From positions 142,744,001 to 142,808,000 of the forward strand of contig NC_064820.1 in assembly GCF_024166365.1 (NCBI RefSeq): a stretch of 64,000 nt of DNA. Direction: 5' to 3'. The notes under the pieces were generated by a model. It was not told the DNA's origin, made no database searches, and saw only the letters and a list, made by a program, of their open reading frames with translations. This document shows positions 42,487 to 53,528 of the stretch, piece after piece. How positions within the stretch are numbered: the stretch's first letter is position 1; each line of letters opens with the position of its first letter. Both the position numbers and the translations under genes were made by a program. The DNA comes from Elephas maximus indicus (Eukaryota > Chordata > Mammalia > Proboscidea > Elephantidae).

Positions 42487-42700
42487 AGGAGCCCTGTGGT
42501 GCAGTGATTAAAACACTCAACTGCTAACTGAAAGATTGGCAGTTTGAACCCACCAGCAGCTCTATGGGAGAAAGATGTAGCAGTCTGCTCCAGTAAAGAT
42601 TTACAGCCTTGGAAACCCTATAGGGCAGTTCGGCTCTGCCCTACAGGATCACTATGATTCAGAATCAACTCCACAGCAGTGGGTTTGGTTTTGGCTTTGC
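42487..42700 (+). repeat. AfroSINE, first subfamily, long form
   Basis: 'ggagccctgtggtgcagtga', 'ttggcagtttgaacccacca', the extra middle 'gagaaagatgtagcagtctg' with 'tccagtaaagatttacagcc', then 'gggcagttcggctctgccct' and 'cagcagtgggtttggttttg'. About 50 bases longer than the copy at 3169. Confidence 0.92.
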
Positions 42701-43764
42701 TAGGGGTGTTTGGTGCTATCACTGCTGTAGAATTGAGGATAGAGGTACTCTGATCCAGAATCTATAAAACCAGAGAATTTCCAGCTGGAAATTCTCCCTC
42801 AGACGTTTACACGACATTACACATTTCTTATGTGCATGTCTGTGTACACGAGGGTAGATTAGTGATATGTATGAGAAATATTTGGGTCGTGTTGGGCTCA
42901 ACATAGGGGCTCCGAGATAAATCTGCTGAAAATTTAGGCGTCAACCCGAGGGCCTACAGAGAGAATGTATCCTGTCCTGGAAGGCTCTGACTGTCCTGGG
43001 GTAGAATGCCCTGACATCATCATAATCATAATGCTCTTTGTTCTTTTATTATTTTGACTTATGTTTTTATACTTTTTCAAAGGACTTTCACATCCATTAT
43101 GTTGTCTTATGCTAGCAACACCCCTGAGGGATGGAAGGACAGGTATTATTATAACTTGGCTACTCTCTTGTCAACAGAACCACGGCTGAAGCGTCAGAGC
43201 TCCTAGCAGGGAAGTCAACCTAATAGCTTTATGGACTTCCTTGGAAAGGTCCTATGAGACGGACAATCTGACCAGACTTTGCAGATGGCTAAACAGAAGA
43301 GTCTAGAAAAAAAGAACACCTAGTAGATGGGCATATGCAACAACTCTGTCAGCAGGAGTGGGCTGAGTGGGGATGAGAGCTGCTTTCCTGTGGGATCACT
43401 TTTTTTCTTTTGGAACCTATTAGGGCATAGTGAGCTGGAGGTGTTAAGGAGGCTGGTAAGAGTTTTTGCTTTCTAGATCCCTTCAAGACCCATGGAACAT
43501 ATGGCATCCCACCCACTTTTTATGCCTCTGGAATTCTTTGGAAAGGAGTAACCTGATTTTAACTGTTTTGCCTCAAGATGGTTGCCTTTTGAAATGTGTG
43601 AAACTCAAAAATCCTATGTGGGAGCCTTGTTTTTGTATAGATTCAGCATTGTCTTAGGTGATGTCTCTCAGAAATAGGTGAATTTTCTAAACTTTTGACT
43701 GATTTGCCTTTATTTCCGTGAAATAACCCTCCTCACTACATTTCCCAGTTACTGTGTTCTTATG
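42701..43764. other. Mostly unassigned DNA
   Basis: About 1.06 kb. A possible decayed MIR lies near 43060-43160 ('tttcacatccattatgttgt', 'acaggtattattataacttg'). Nothing else recognised. Confidence 0.35.
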
Positions 43765-44001
43765 GGAAACCCTGGTGGCATAGCGGTTAAGTATTAGGGC
43801 ATAGAAATAAAAGTTTATTATTGGTTACCAGGTGTTCCCCAGTGGCATAGTAGTTAAGTGCAACTGCTGCTAACCAAAGGGTCAGCAGTTCGAATCTGCC
43901 AGGTGCTCCTTGGAAACTCCATGGAGCAGTTCTAGTCTGTCCTATAGAGTAGATATGAGTCAGAATCGACTCGATGGCAACGGGTTTTTTTTTTTTTTTT
44001 T
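43765..44001 (+). repeat. AfroSINE head fragment followed by a full AfroSINE
   Basis: A head fragment 'gggaaaccctggtggcatag' (43765-43798) stops after the A box. After 34 unrelated bases a second copy runs from 'gtgttccccagtggcatagt' (43833) through 'cagcagttcgaatctgccag' to 'gactcgatggcaacgggttt' and a T run. Confidence 0.88.
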
Positions 44002-44140
44002 AATGTTCTCATGAGAATGTTCTTATGGAGAGAATAAATTATTGTCAGTCTTCTTTCAATCTAAGTGGCCATTTTCTTCTTTACGCCATTCATTGTTTCC
44101 AGGTGTTACTGGCTCCCTTCTTTTCTAGCTTCTGAACAGT

Positions 44141-44545
44141 AAATAATGCCTTTCCAATAAGGAATAATGCATTGCAGTGGTACTTTTCAAGAGATATGAA
44201 CTCCTGTAAGTTATTCTTACCCTGCATTCCATCTTAGGGCCCAACCATTGCTTCCATGTGTAGCGGGTAGAAGGTACTGCTGTGAGCAGTTCTGCAGTAT
44301 TCCAGGGAAGCTGTTTCTGCCTCTTAGCTGTTAATACTGCTTTTGCTATGAAGACTACACAGTAGTGATAATTTTCATAAGATTTAAATTCCTTTGGTTT
44401 CATTTATTTTGCCTCTAAGTACTGCTTTTGCAGTAATGAAGAATGCATTGTAGTGGGAAATTTCCTGAGATAAAAAAATTCCTTGGCTTTATTTATTTGG
44501 GCTGTAAGTACTGCTTTTGCAGTAATGAAGGATGCATTGTACTAT
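44141..44545 (+). repeat. Diverged tandem array, unit about 86-88 bases
   Basis: Units begin 'taagtactgcttttgcagta' at 44418 and at 44506, and a third, 'taatactgcttttgctatga', at 44333. A more diverged unit starts near 44140 ('taaataatgcctttccaata'), and one of similar length between (44230-44330) is barely recognisable. Shared internal landmark is 'aatgcattg(t/c)agtgg'. Confidence 0.75.
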
Positions 44546-44962
44546 GTTTTAGAAAGTTTCATGAAAAATAATAAAAAGGCTGAGAAGGAGACTAGAATAA
44601 AATGTATGTGCAGTCATCGCCAGCTGCCTTCATGTTTTACCTCATGTTTTCCAAATTTTCAAGTAATAAAATTTTAATTTTTTTTTTAAAGATTTTATCA
44701 TTGGCTCCTATTTGGCAGGATTTAGGTCATCCCGAGGCCACTGGGACATACGGGATCCCAGATGATGGCTCTCAAAATCCATAACTCATAACGAAAATTC
44801 TGAATTGGCCCTTTAATCGACATACCTTCATTAATAAAAACAATAGTATTGACAAAAAATTTAAAGGAGAAAATAATTGGGTCTTTTAATGCAGTCTGGG
44901 AGACAATGACGCAACAAGACAGGATGGAAAAGAACCATTCCTCATTTTGTTTAAAGCATTTG
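44546..44962. other. No recognised feature
   Basis: About 400 bases, including a T run near 44680. No gene or dispersed repeat recognised. Confidence 0.4.
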
Positions 44963-45033
44963 CAAGAAAGAAAGAAAGAGAGAAAGAAAGAAAGAGAGAG
45001 AGAGAGGAAAGAAAGAAAGAGAGAAAGAAAGAA
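44963..45033. repeat. GAAA/GA microsatellite
   Basis: 'agaaagaaagaaagagagaa' with interruptions. Purine-only on this strand, so the frames it creates (KERKKERERERKE-type) are artefacts. Confidence 0.97.
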
Positions 45034-46164
45034 ATCTCTATAAACATACAAAACCAGGCTGTTCTGATGATAAAGTACTTTTTATGAAAAAAAAAAAAAA
45101 AAACTCTAAATTCCATGGAAAGATGTTTAATATTCTTCTTATCTTTTTCTTTCCCAGCATGTGATTGCCAAGTTTATATGCACCAAACTGCTGGACTATT
45201 TAGTGGTCAAGTGAGTCATTTTATCCTTCACACTGATCTCTATCCTCACGGCATTAAGTTTAGAAAATATGTAAAGTGATCAGCCTTGCACCTGGTACAT
45301 AGTGCAACTTCATTAAACGCCATCTATAACTATAATTGCATGCATCAGATCTGCAACAGAGAGTATCAACTGGCATGTCTCTTGAAATGGCTAGACCTAC
45401 CATATACTTATGGCAGTGGATTTTTAAGTGGACCATATGCTTCAGATTCCCAGGCCTGTATAGATAAGGCTAATCATTTTAAATAAGCAAGACAACAGTC
45501 CTGTCCAGGAACTGGGGTAAGCCAAGCTTGAATGGAGAGGCTAACACAGGTAAGAATACCACCTTTACCTGGCACTAACATCTGTGAAACAGCTCATTAG
45601 AGTAAGAGAAGGGACGTTACTGAGTCCAACACACCTATTGTCATGTCTGATGATCCCCCTGATCACACACAATTCCCAAGGCAAGAGCTTAAAAAATTTT
45701 TCAAACGTATCCAATTCCCAGAAAAGAGACCGTGTTTCTGCACCAAGAACAATTTTACATTAAACTTTTTTTCAGCAGCCTAAATTTAACCAGCTGGAAT
45801 TTCTTTTTTAGATGCTATTCTATTCAACCTTTAAAAATGAAGGATCTGATTCTAATGTGAAATCTGCATTTCATCAAAGATGGGACATAGTGTCCTTGGC
45901 TTAATTATTCTTTGTGGAAATCTAACACCTTTATTACTGCCTGCTTAACAGGTAGTGAGAACAGGAATTCCAGAAAATATGACTCAAGTCTGAAGGCTGA
46001 AACCATTGATTTCACCCATCTGAATAAAAAAGCATAGGGGATCCACCTCGCATGGCTCACATGCTGAACTGGCACGTGGTGGATTAGTCAATGGAAATGT
46101 CACTGAATGTCTGCATGTAGGAAGAAGAAATGAGAACATGAATAAGTAAAATAGTAACAGTTCA
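45034..46164. other. No recognised feature
   Basis: About 1.1 kb, with an A run at 45088-45104. No repeat or gene recognised. Confidence 0.4.
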
Positions 46165-46590
46165 GGATTGCATAGCACTTTATAACCTCCCTGTAATATC
46201 TTTTATGCCGCTTTATCCTCTTACCAGCCCTGGGAAAGAAACAGAGCCAGTATGGCTCAGGTAAGTGACAATTGTGTGACCATCCGGCTTGTAGGTGGTA
46301 AAGCCACCTTTCCATAGCCCTTTTCTTTCTGTCATGCAGCTTCCAAATAAATGTTAAGATTTCTGCAGTTGGGGGCAGCAGACACAGCAACTGTTCTTAA
46401 GGATACTGCTTCATGAAAGAAAGAGGGGGGACAGATGGATAAAAGTCAAACTCAATTTGAGCCTTGATAATGCTTTTAAGGTAGGTGGGTGACCTGGGAC
46501 AAGTTCCTTAGATGCCCAGTACCTCCAGGTCTCACCTCACAAGAGGGACTGTTAACTCTGGCTCTTTCTACCTTATCAAGTTATTAAGTA
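46165..46590 (+). repeat. Two MIR fragments
   Basis: First at about 46165-46310 ('gcactttataacctccctgt', 'ctttatcctcttaccagccc', 'gcttgtaggtggtaaagcca'). Second at about 46480-46590 ('gtgggtgacctgggacaagt'). Confidence 0.55.
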
Positions 46591-46687
46591 AAGAAGAAGC
46601 TAACGAACATGAAGCTGTTTTGAAAGGTAATAACTCTTTTCAAAAACTCCTTTTCAGTTCATCCTCTTGCTGAGAATTTCCGTTCCA

Positions 46688-46764
46688 GGTATACTGAATG
46701 AGAATCTACAGTTTAACAAGATCTTCAGGTTTTGTTAAACTGTAGATTCGGATTTAGTATATCC
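46688..46764. repeat. Long hairpin (inverted repeat)
   Basis: GAATCTACAGTTTAACAA (46702-46719) is followed after 12 bases by its exact reverse complement TTGTTAAACTGTAGATTC. The pairing continues outward ('ggtatactgaatga' against 'ggatttagtatatcc') to give arms of about 32 bases with few mismatches. The size is that of a miRNA-precursor or a mariner-type mini-element. I cannot assign it to either. Confidence 0.9.
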
Positions 46765-47133
46765 GGAGTGGAAAAGCAAATTTTCCTCAGGGGGTTGAAC
46801 CAAAATGAACCAGTTTGAAGATGATTTTTTAAAAATAAGGTATATTGCTAGTTAACAGACACTCTTGGGTTGAATGAACGTGCTAAAATTCTATAAGGTC
46901 CAATTTGCTATCAGCCACTGAGAGGACTTCAGGAGCCACGAGTGGAGTGGACATCTGCTATTTGTGCTGCCTAACTTTCATTCTTTTCCAATGGGCAAAA
47001 GTGCAGTATTTACTTTGGGAAACTCCTCCCTTTGGACACAGACCTAAAAGGAGTGTCATAAAGGGACCAGTTCTTCCTGGACCTAGTTATGTTTCAGGAG
47101 ATTGTGAGCTGTGAGCAGAATGATATGGAGCCT
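46765..47133. other. No recognised feature
   Basis: Unassigned DNA containing a 69-codon frame at 46905-47114 without recognisable domain. Confidence 0.35.
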
Positions 47134-47457
47134 GAGAATAAAAAGAAAATTTTTTTTTTTTAGCTAGAGTTTATTCACCTTGAGGACAGGGCTTGGAAAA
47201 TGCTTTTCCTGCATCTGCCATCCTGGAGCTGCTGTGATCCTCTATCTGCCTAAGCCTGGTTCTTCACCTTTTCTTTGATTCTCTAGTCTTCCACTTGCTT
47301 GCAGTAAATCCCATCAACATCCTCTTGTTGTTTTCTTGAGTTAGCTAGTGTTGCTTTGAATAACTTGCAAGCAAAATACCCTAATTGTATAAGCAGTACT
47401 GACACACTGACAGTTCTGTGCAGCCAGAGAAAGTTGGACAGAAGAGATCAAGAAAAT
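47134..47457 (-). mobile_element. Candidate retroposed sequence with poly(A), minus strand
   Basis: A T run at about 47148-47161 precedes DNA that, on the minus strand, reads 'caaggtgaataaactctagc' and then the A run, so AATAAA lies just before the tail. AAGAAAAT at 47134-47141 and 47450-47457 could be the target duplication. Source transcript not recognised. Confidence 0.35.
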
Positions 47458-47814
47458 CAAACCATTTCACTACCTATTAATCACCTGCACAAAAAAAGTC
47501 AAGCAGGCCTATCTAGCAGAATAAATAAGTAATAAATACACTGCCTTACTTAAAAGTTATCTTTTTCTTCTTTTTGTAAATCAACAAAAGTTTATAAGAT
47601 GAAAAGAAAAATTAAAGCATTAGCGTTACGACAAAATTAGATTGTAAAATAAAAGTAGATTTCAAAAGTAAATTATACAAAGCACACATATCTATATCAT
47701 ATAAAGTTTTTCATGTGATTGTATAAATAATAGTTTTATAAAGAAATACTTTAGTAACTCTGTTAATGAAGTTGTCAACTTTTTGCATAAAAGTTACTTT
47801 TTTCAAGACCTAAC
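47458..47814. other. No recognised feature
   Basis: AT-rich unassigned DNA. Confidence 0.4.
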
Positions 47815-48022
47815 CAAAAAACCAAACCCATTGCCATCAGTCAATTCTGAATCATAGTGATCGTGTAGACAGAGTAGAACCACCCCCATAGGGTTCCCAA
47901 CGTTGTAAATCTTTATGGAAGCAGACTGCCACATTTTTCTCTCGCAGAGCGGCTCGTGGGTTCAAGCCACTGACCTTTTGGTTAGCAGCTGAGCACTTTA
48001 ACCGCTGTGCCAGCAGGGCTGC
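47815..48022 (-). repeat. AfroSINE, long form
   Basis: 'aaaccaaacccattgccatc', 'agacagagtagaaccacccc', long-form middle 'gtaaatctttatggaagcag' and 'gctgtgccagcagggctgct'. Confidence 0.9.
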
Positions 48023-48289
48023 TAAAATGTATTCGATAGTACTGTGTCAGCACAGAATCAAATCACAGGGAAGAGCTGCAAAATCTTTGCAAATGTTTGG
48101 GAACCAGTTAAGTATCTAAGGGTGTTTCTACAAAAAGAATGTTCAGCAGCCAGAACATCAAAACTGAAAGGACGATTCAAAGGGTTTCCTACACAATTAA
48201 GAATAAAATCATCCAGCCTCATTTAGTGTCACGTTTTCTTCACATTCAAAACATTGGCTTTGCTTAAATGTTCCTTTTTTCAGGAAATT

Positions 48290-48840
48290 TTCTGTTCTGA
48301 TTACTATTACAACCTACAAACCACCCCAAGACTTGGTGGTATAAAAGAGCCATTTTATCATGCTCACAGATTCTGTGGATCAGGCATTCAGTGTATAGCA
48401 GACTGCTACAGGACGTCTGGCGCCAGAGCTGGGCAGACTTGATGGCTGGGGCTGACTCAACAGCTGGGGACTAGAACCGTGTGGAGGTGCCTTCACTCAC
48501 ACATCTGCTGATCGATGCTGGCTGTCAGGGAGGGCCTTAGCTGGGACTGTCAACCACAGCACCTACAAATAGCTTCTTCACAGCATGGTGGCCTGAGGGG
48601 AATTGTACTTCTCACATGGAGGCTCAGGACTCTTTACATGGTGTCCCGGCAAAAAGGTGGACAGAAGTTGAATTGTCTTTTCTGACCTAGCTTCAGGAGT
48701 GATACAGTGTCTCTTAGCCTGAGTACTCTTGATTGTAAATGAGCCACAAGCCCACCTAGATTCCAGGAAAGGAGACACCAACCCCAGCTCTCAATGGGAA
48801 GAGTATTAATGTCTCATTGTAGAGGAAATTGTGGTCGTTC
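48290..48840 (-). mobile_element. MLT1-like LTR
   Basis: Antisense MaLR landmarks: 'aaaccaccccaagacttggt', 'ctcacagattctgtggatca', 'ctgactcaacagctggggac', 'cttcactcacacatctgctg' and 'ctcacatggaggctcagga'. Ends not resolved. The 267 bases before it are unassigned. Confidence 0.65.
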
Positions 48841-48869
48841 ATGGAAAATACAATCTGTCACAACTTCCT

Positions 48870-49080
48870 TGGTCCCTCATTTCCAGCTAGAAATAAGCTT
48901 TTGCTTCTCTAAATTCTCACAATGTTGTATCTCTAAATTACTTACCAATTTCCAGGTTATATTGTAATTATTATGAACACATTTCATCTTCACCACTTCT
49001 CCATGAGCCCCTAGGGGCTCCACTGTACCTAACAGAGCTCTTGGTACTTAGTAAATACACAATAAATGTTTACAGAAGAA
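48870..49080 (+). repeat. L2 3'-tail fragment
   Basis: Ends 'ttggtacttagtaaatacac' and 'aataaatgtttacagaaga', the usual L2 terminus, preceded by a 16-base perfect palindrome GAGCCCCTAGGGGCTC at 49004-49019. Confidence 0.6.
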
Positions 49081-49139
49081 GTGTAGATTGTTTTAAATTA
49101 GTTTCAGATATGATTACTATATATCTTGGAGACAATCAT

Positions 49140-49275
49140 AAGTGCTTTTGGAGAGAGGAAGGAAGAAAGACAGAAAGATATGAAAGAAGGAAGTGGGAAA
49201 GGGGGGAGGAAGGGGGAGGGAGGGAAGGGAAAGGAGGGAAGGAAGAAGGAAGGAAAGATGGAGGGCAAGCGAGCA
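49140..49275. repeat. GA-rich low-complexity DNA
   Basis: Purine-only runs such as 'aggaaggaagaaagacagaa' and 'ggggaggaagggggagggag'. The Gly/Glu/Lys-rich frames it makes are not genes. Confidence 0.95.
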
Positions 49276-49815
49276 GGCATATTTTTTAAATTCTCAAAAC
49301 ACTTAAATTATTTTATTTTGGAAATTTCTGAAAGAGAATAGATAACAATTCTTGACGTTTTATGTACATGACCTGTGTAGCTGAAGATGTCTGAAGAGAA
49401 ACACAAAACCATGCTGACAAGTTTCATTTTAAACCAATGATTATGAACCTCAAACCGGCCCTCAGTGCTGCCTGGCTATTGTACTATACTTCTTAGTCTA
49501 TTCCTGTTCCCACTTACCTAGATGTCTTTTTCACACCTCCTCTCTGCTTAACCTCCAACATCTTCTCCTATGTACTTATTTTCAGTTGGTGACCTTCTTA
49601 CTTCTCTGAAGGAACAAAGCAATTTGAAGAGAATTTCCATAGGATCCCTACCACCTTATTTACCAGTTACCAGTCCCTCCACCTTCCCACTGCTGCCATT
49701 TCGAACCATCAGCGACATCCTAAAGCCAGTCTCTCAGTTCTAACACTGGGTTTCATTTCCTCTCAACACAGTGCTCCATCAGTCCATCCCTCTGTCCCCT
49801 ACACCATCAACATAC

Positions 49816-51703
49816 TCTTGTTGTTAGGTGCTATCGAGCCAGTTCTGACTTATAGCAGCCCTATGTACAACAGAAAAAAACACTGTCTTGTCCTTCACCA
49901 TCTTCAAAATCGTTGTTATACCTGAGCCCATTGTTGCAGCCACTTTGTCAATCCATCTCATTGAGGATCTTCCTCTTTATCGCTGACCCTGTACTTTACC
50001 AAGCATGACATTATTCTCCAAGAAATGATCCTTCCTGAAATCATGTCTGTCTTAGTTATCTAGTGCTGCTATAACAGAAATACCACAAGTGGATGGGTTT
50101 AACAAAGAGAAATTTTTTCACCGTCTAGTAGGCTAGAAGTCCAGATTCAGGGTAGCAGCTCCAGGGGAAGATTTCCTCTCTTGGAGAAGGTCTTTCTCAT
50201 CAATTGTCCCCTGAACTAGGAGTTTCTCCATGCAGAATTCAAATGGTTCAAAGGACGCTTTCCCAGCACTTCTTTTTTGGTGGTATGAGGTTTCCCCTCC
50301 CCTCCCCCTGCCCCCACTCTGCTCACTTCTCTTTCCTTTTATCTCTTGTAAGATAAAAGCTGGTACAGGCTACACCCTAGGGAAACTTCTTTTACATTGA
50401 ATCAGGGATGTGACCTTAGTAAGGGTGTCATGATCCCACCTTAATCCTTTTTAACATAATCTAATTTGCTCGTTAACATCAGGCAGAGATTAGGATTTAC
50501 AACACATAGGAAAATTATAACCACAAAATGGAGGACAACCACACAATACTGGGAATCATGGAACCAAGCTGACACATATTTTGGGGGGACGCAAATCAAT
50601 CCATGACCATGTCCAAAGTATGTGAGACATAGTCTCACCATCCTTGCTCGTAAGGAGCATTCTGGTTGCACTTCTTCCAAGATGGATTTGTTCATTCTTT
50701 GGCAGTCCATGGTATATTCAATATTCTTTGCCAACACCAAATTCAAAGGTGTCAATTCTCTTTTGGTTTTCCTTATTCATCGTCCAGCTTTTGCATGCAT
50801 ATGAGGCAATTGAAAACACCATGGCTTGAATCAGGCGCACCTTAGTTTTCAAGATGACATCTTTGCTTTTGAACACTTTAAAGAGGCCTTTTGCAGCAGA
50901 TCTGCCCAATGCAATGCATCTTTTCATTTCTTGACTGTTGCTTCCATGGATGTTGATTGTGGATCCAAGTAAAATGAAATCCTTGACAATTTCAGTCTTT
51001 TGGCTGTTTATCATGATGTTGTTCATTGGTCCAGTTGTGAGGATTTTTGTTTTCTTTATGTTAAGGTGTAATCCATACTGAAGGCTGTGGTCTTTGATCT
51101 TCATCAGTAAATGTTTGAAGTCCTTTTCACTTTCAACAAGCAAGACTGTGTCACCTGCATAACACAGATGGTTGATGAGTCTTTCTCCAATCCTGATGCC
51201 CCGATGTTCTTCATATATTCCAGCTCCTTGGGCTATTTGCTCAGCATACAGTTTGAATAAGTACGATGAAAGGATACAATCCTGGCGTACATCTTTCCCG
51301 ACTTGAAACCACTCAGTATCCCCTTGTTCTGTTGGAAGGATTGCCCTTGATCTATGTACAGATTCCTTATGAGTACAACTAAGTATTCAGGAATTTCCAT
51401 TCTTCGCAATGTCATCCATGATTTGTTACGATCCACACAGGTGAATGCCTTAGCATCGTCAATATCACACAGGTAAAGCTCTTTCTGGTATTTTTAGCTT
51501 TCAGCCAGGATCTGTCTGACATTAGGTATGATGTCCCTGGTTCCTCATCCTCTTCTGAATCCGGCTTGAATTTCTGGCAATTCCCTGTCGAGAGAATGCT
51601 GCAGCCACTTTTGAATGATCTTCAGCAAAATTTTACTTGCGTGTGATAGTAATGATATTGTTTGATAACTTCTGCATTCGATTGGATCACCTTTCTGGGT
51701 AAA
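49816..51703 (-). mobile_element. RTE LINE, copy 3 (broken), holding an LTR
   Basis: 3' end at 49816 ('ttgttgttaggtgctatcga'). A 141-codon minus frame (50718-51143) covers the region after the catalytic box: 'HSLQYGLHLNIKKTKILTTG', 'DFILLGSTINIHGSNSQEMK' and 'GRSAAKGLFKVFKSKDVILK'. The catalytic YADD itself (51150-51161) reads YAGD. Motif A is blurred but visible ('LCDIDDAKAF'). A family B LTR (50048-50608) interrupts the 3' part. Confidence 0.9.
50048..50608 (-). mobile_element. Solo LTR, family B, inside RTE copy 3
   Basis: Plus strand runs from TGTCTTAGTTATCTAGTGCT to 'aaatcaatccatgacc', the reverse complement of the family B ends. Exact target duplication ATGTC at 50043-50047 and 50609-50613; removing the LTR rejoins the RTE sequence 'cctgaaatcatgtc' to 'caaagtatgtgag'. 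One terminal base is changed. Confidence 0.92.
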
Positions 51704-51935
51704 AGGCAGAAATATGCTGTTATTTCTCCCATCCTAAAAACTATTTCACTGTTCTTCTCTTACCAGTCCATTCATTTACTCTCCATTGTAAAAAAAAAAA
51801 AAATTACTGAAAGAGTTTATATTCTTTTCTTGAGGTTTTCTATACCTCTCTTCACATGCTCTCTTAAAGTCTTTCCAGCAAAGTTTTCACCCTCACCGCT
51901 GTCCTAAAACTGTCCTTGTTTCGGTCACCTAGGAC

Positions 51936-52135
51936 CGTCTCAAGTGGTTGCCGTTGAGTCAGTTCCACCTCCTGGTGACTCCATGTGTGTCAGAGCACAG
52001 CTGGGCTCCACAGGGTTTGCAGTGGCTGATATTTCGGAAATAGGTCACCAGGGCTTTCTTCTGAGGCACCTTTGGGTGGGCTTGGGCCTATAACCTGTCG
52101 TTTAGGTTAACCACTTTCACCACACAGGGACGCCT
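51936..52135 (-). repeat. AfroSINE, second subfamily, in L2
   Basis: 'gtggttgccgttgagtcagt', 'gtgtgtcagagcacagctgg' and 'caccacacagggacgcct'. Confidence 0.88.
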
Positions 52136-52548
52136 GGACTATATCAGTGCTAAATGCAATTTCTAATTCTCATTTCTCATCTTTCTTGAGTTGTCAGCAA
52201 TATCTGATGCAGTGGACATTTGCTTTTCCTTCATACACTTTTTTTCCTTAGTTTCCAAAACACCATACTTTTCTGCCTAGTACCTCTCTTATACTATTTC
52301 TAGGTCTCCTTTCCTGGTTCCTCCTCCTTTTCTCCCCTACCTCTTAATGTTGGGGTGTACCAGGCTCAGACTCTGAGTTCTTTCTCTTCCTTATCTACCC
52401 TTACTACTTTTATAAAGTTTCCAGTTTCAAAGCTTTAAGTGTCATTGATATACAGTTAATGCCCACATTATATCTCCACCCAGAACTTTCTTCCAAACTC
52501 CTGAGTCAATACCTCTACTTCAGAAGTCTAATAGATATCTCACACTTA

Positions 52549-52603
52549 CAAAATCAAAAAAACCAAACCCACTGTCATCGAGTCTATTCTGACTTACAGA
52601 GAC
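52549..52603 (-). repeat. Short AfroSINE with exact target duplication, in L2
   Basis: Only the tail, 'aaaccaaacccactgtcatc' to 'ttctgacttacag'. CTCACACTTA is exact at 52539-52548 and 52604-52613. A severely 5'-truncated insertion, which shows that the element inserts from its 3' end as a LINE does. Confidence 0.9.
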
Positions 52604-53499
52604 CTCACACTTAACATGTCCAAAGTTGGACTCTCGGTTCACTTCCCATCCTATTTCTCCTGCAGTCCTCCCCATATCAGTTGATGGCAACTCCGTTGTT
52701 AAAGTTGTTTAGACCAAAAACCTCGAAGTGGTTCTTAACTTCTCCTTCTTTTATATCATATTCATTACATCAAGAAATCCTGTATCCACACTATGACCAC
52801 TTCTGGCCACTGTTCCAAACTACCAGCTCTTGCCTTGCTTATTTAAATCTCTTCCTATTCCCCCCACCCCTGCTCCCCTATTCTCAACACTGTAACCAAA
52901 ATGATTACTTGGAATATAAAGCATATCATCTCTCTCCTCTGCTCATAGCCCTGCAATGGCTCCCATTTCAGTCAGAGGGAAAGCCAGAGTCCTAACAATG
53001 ACCCACAAGTCACTATAAATCAGAGATGAGCCAAGACAAAGGCTTTAATGCAGGAACATGCTTGGAATATTCAAAGAATATGATTTGACCCCTGGTTAAT
53101 TCCCTGACTTCAGCTTTATTGTTCCCCTCCTCCCTCACTGGCCTTGTGCTATTCTTCAAATATTCCAGACATGTTCCTGCATTAAGGCCTTTGCCTTGGC
53201 TCGTCTCTATATGGACTGCTTTTCCTTGGAAATCTGAGTGGCTTATTCCCTTATCTTCTTCAAGACTTTACTCAAATACCACCTTCTCGGTCAGTCAACT
53301 CTGAACACTCTATTAAACCTGCCGTGACCACCCCTCTCCAACGTTCCTATTCTTCTTATCCTGCTCTATTGTTTTCCATATCATTTATCATCTTCTAACA
53401 GGCAAATTTATCCTATTTATCGTTCTCTCTATTTTCTATCTCTCCATGCCCCAATGTAAGCATAACGAGATCTGGGACTTTTGTCTATTTAGTTCACTG

Positions 53500-53528
53500 T
53501 GGGAAACCCTGGTGGTATAATGGTTAAG
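53500..53528 (+). repeat. AfroSINE head scrap in L2 tail
   Basis: 'gggaaaccctggtggtataa' then 'tggttaag', about 28 bases of AfroSINE head with the A box and nothing more. Confidence 0.75.

Noticed and set aside
44849-45043. Lys/Arg/Glu-rich frame
   Set aside because: Made by the GAAA microsatellite; the antisense Leu/Ser/Phe frames have the same cause.
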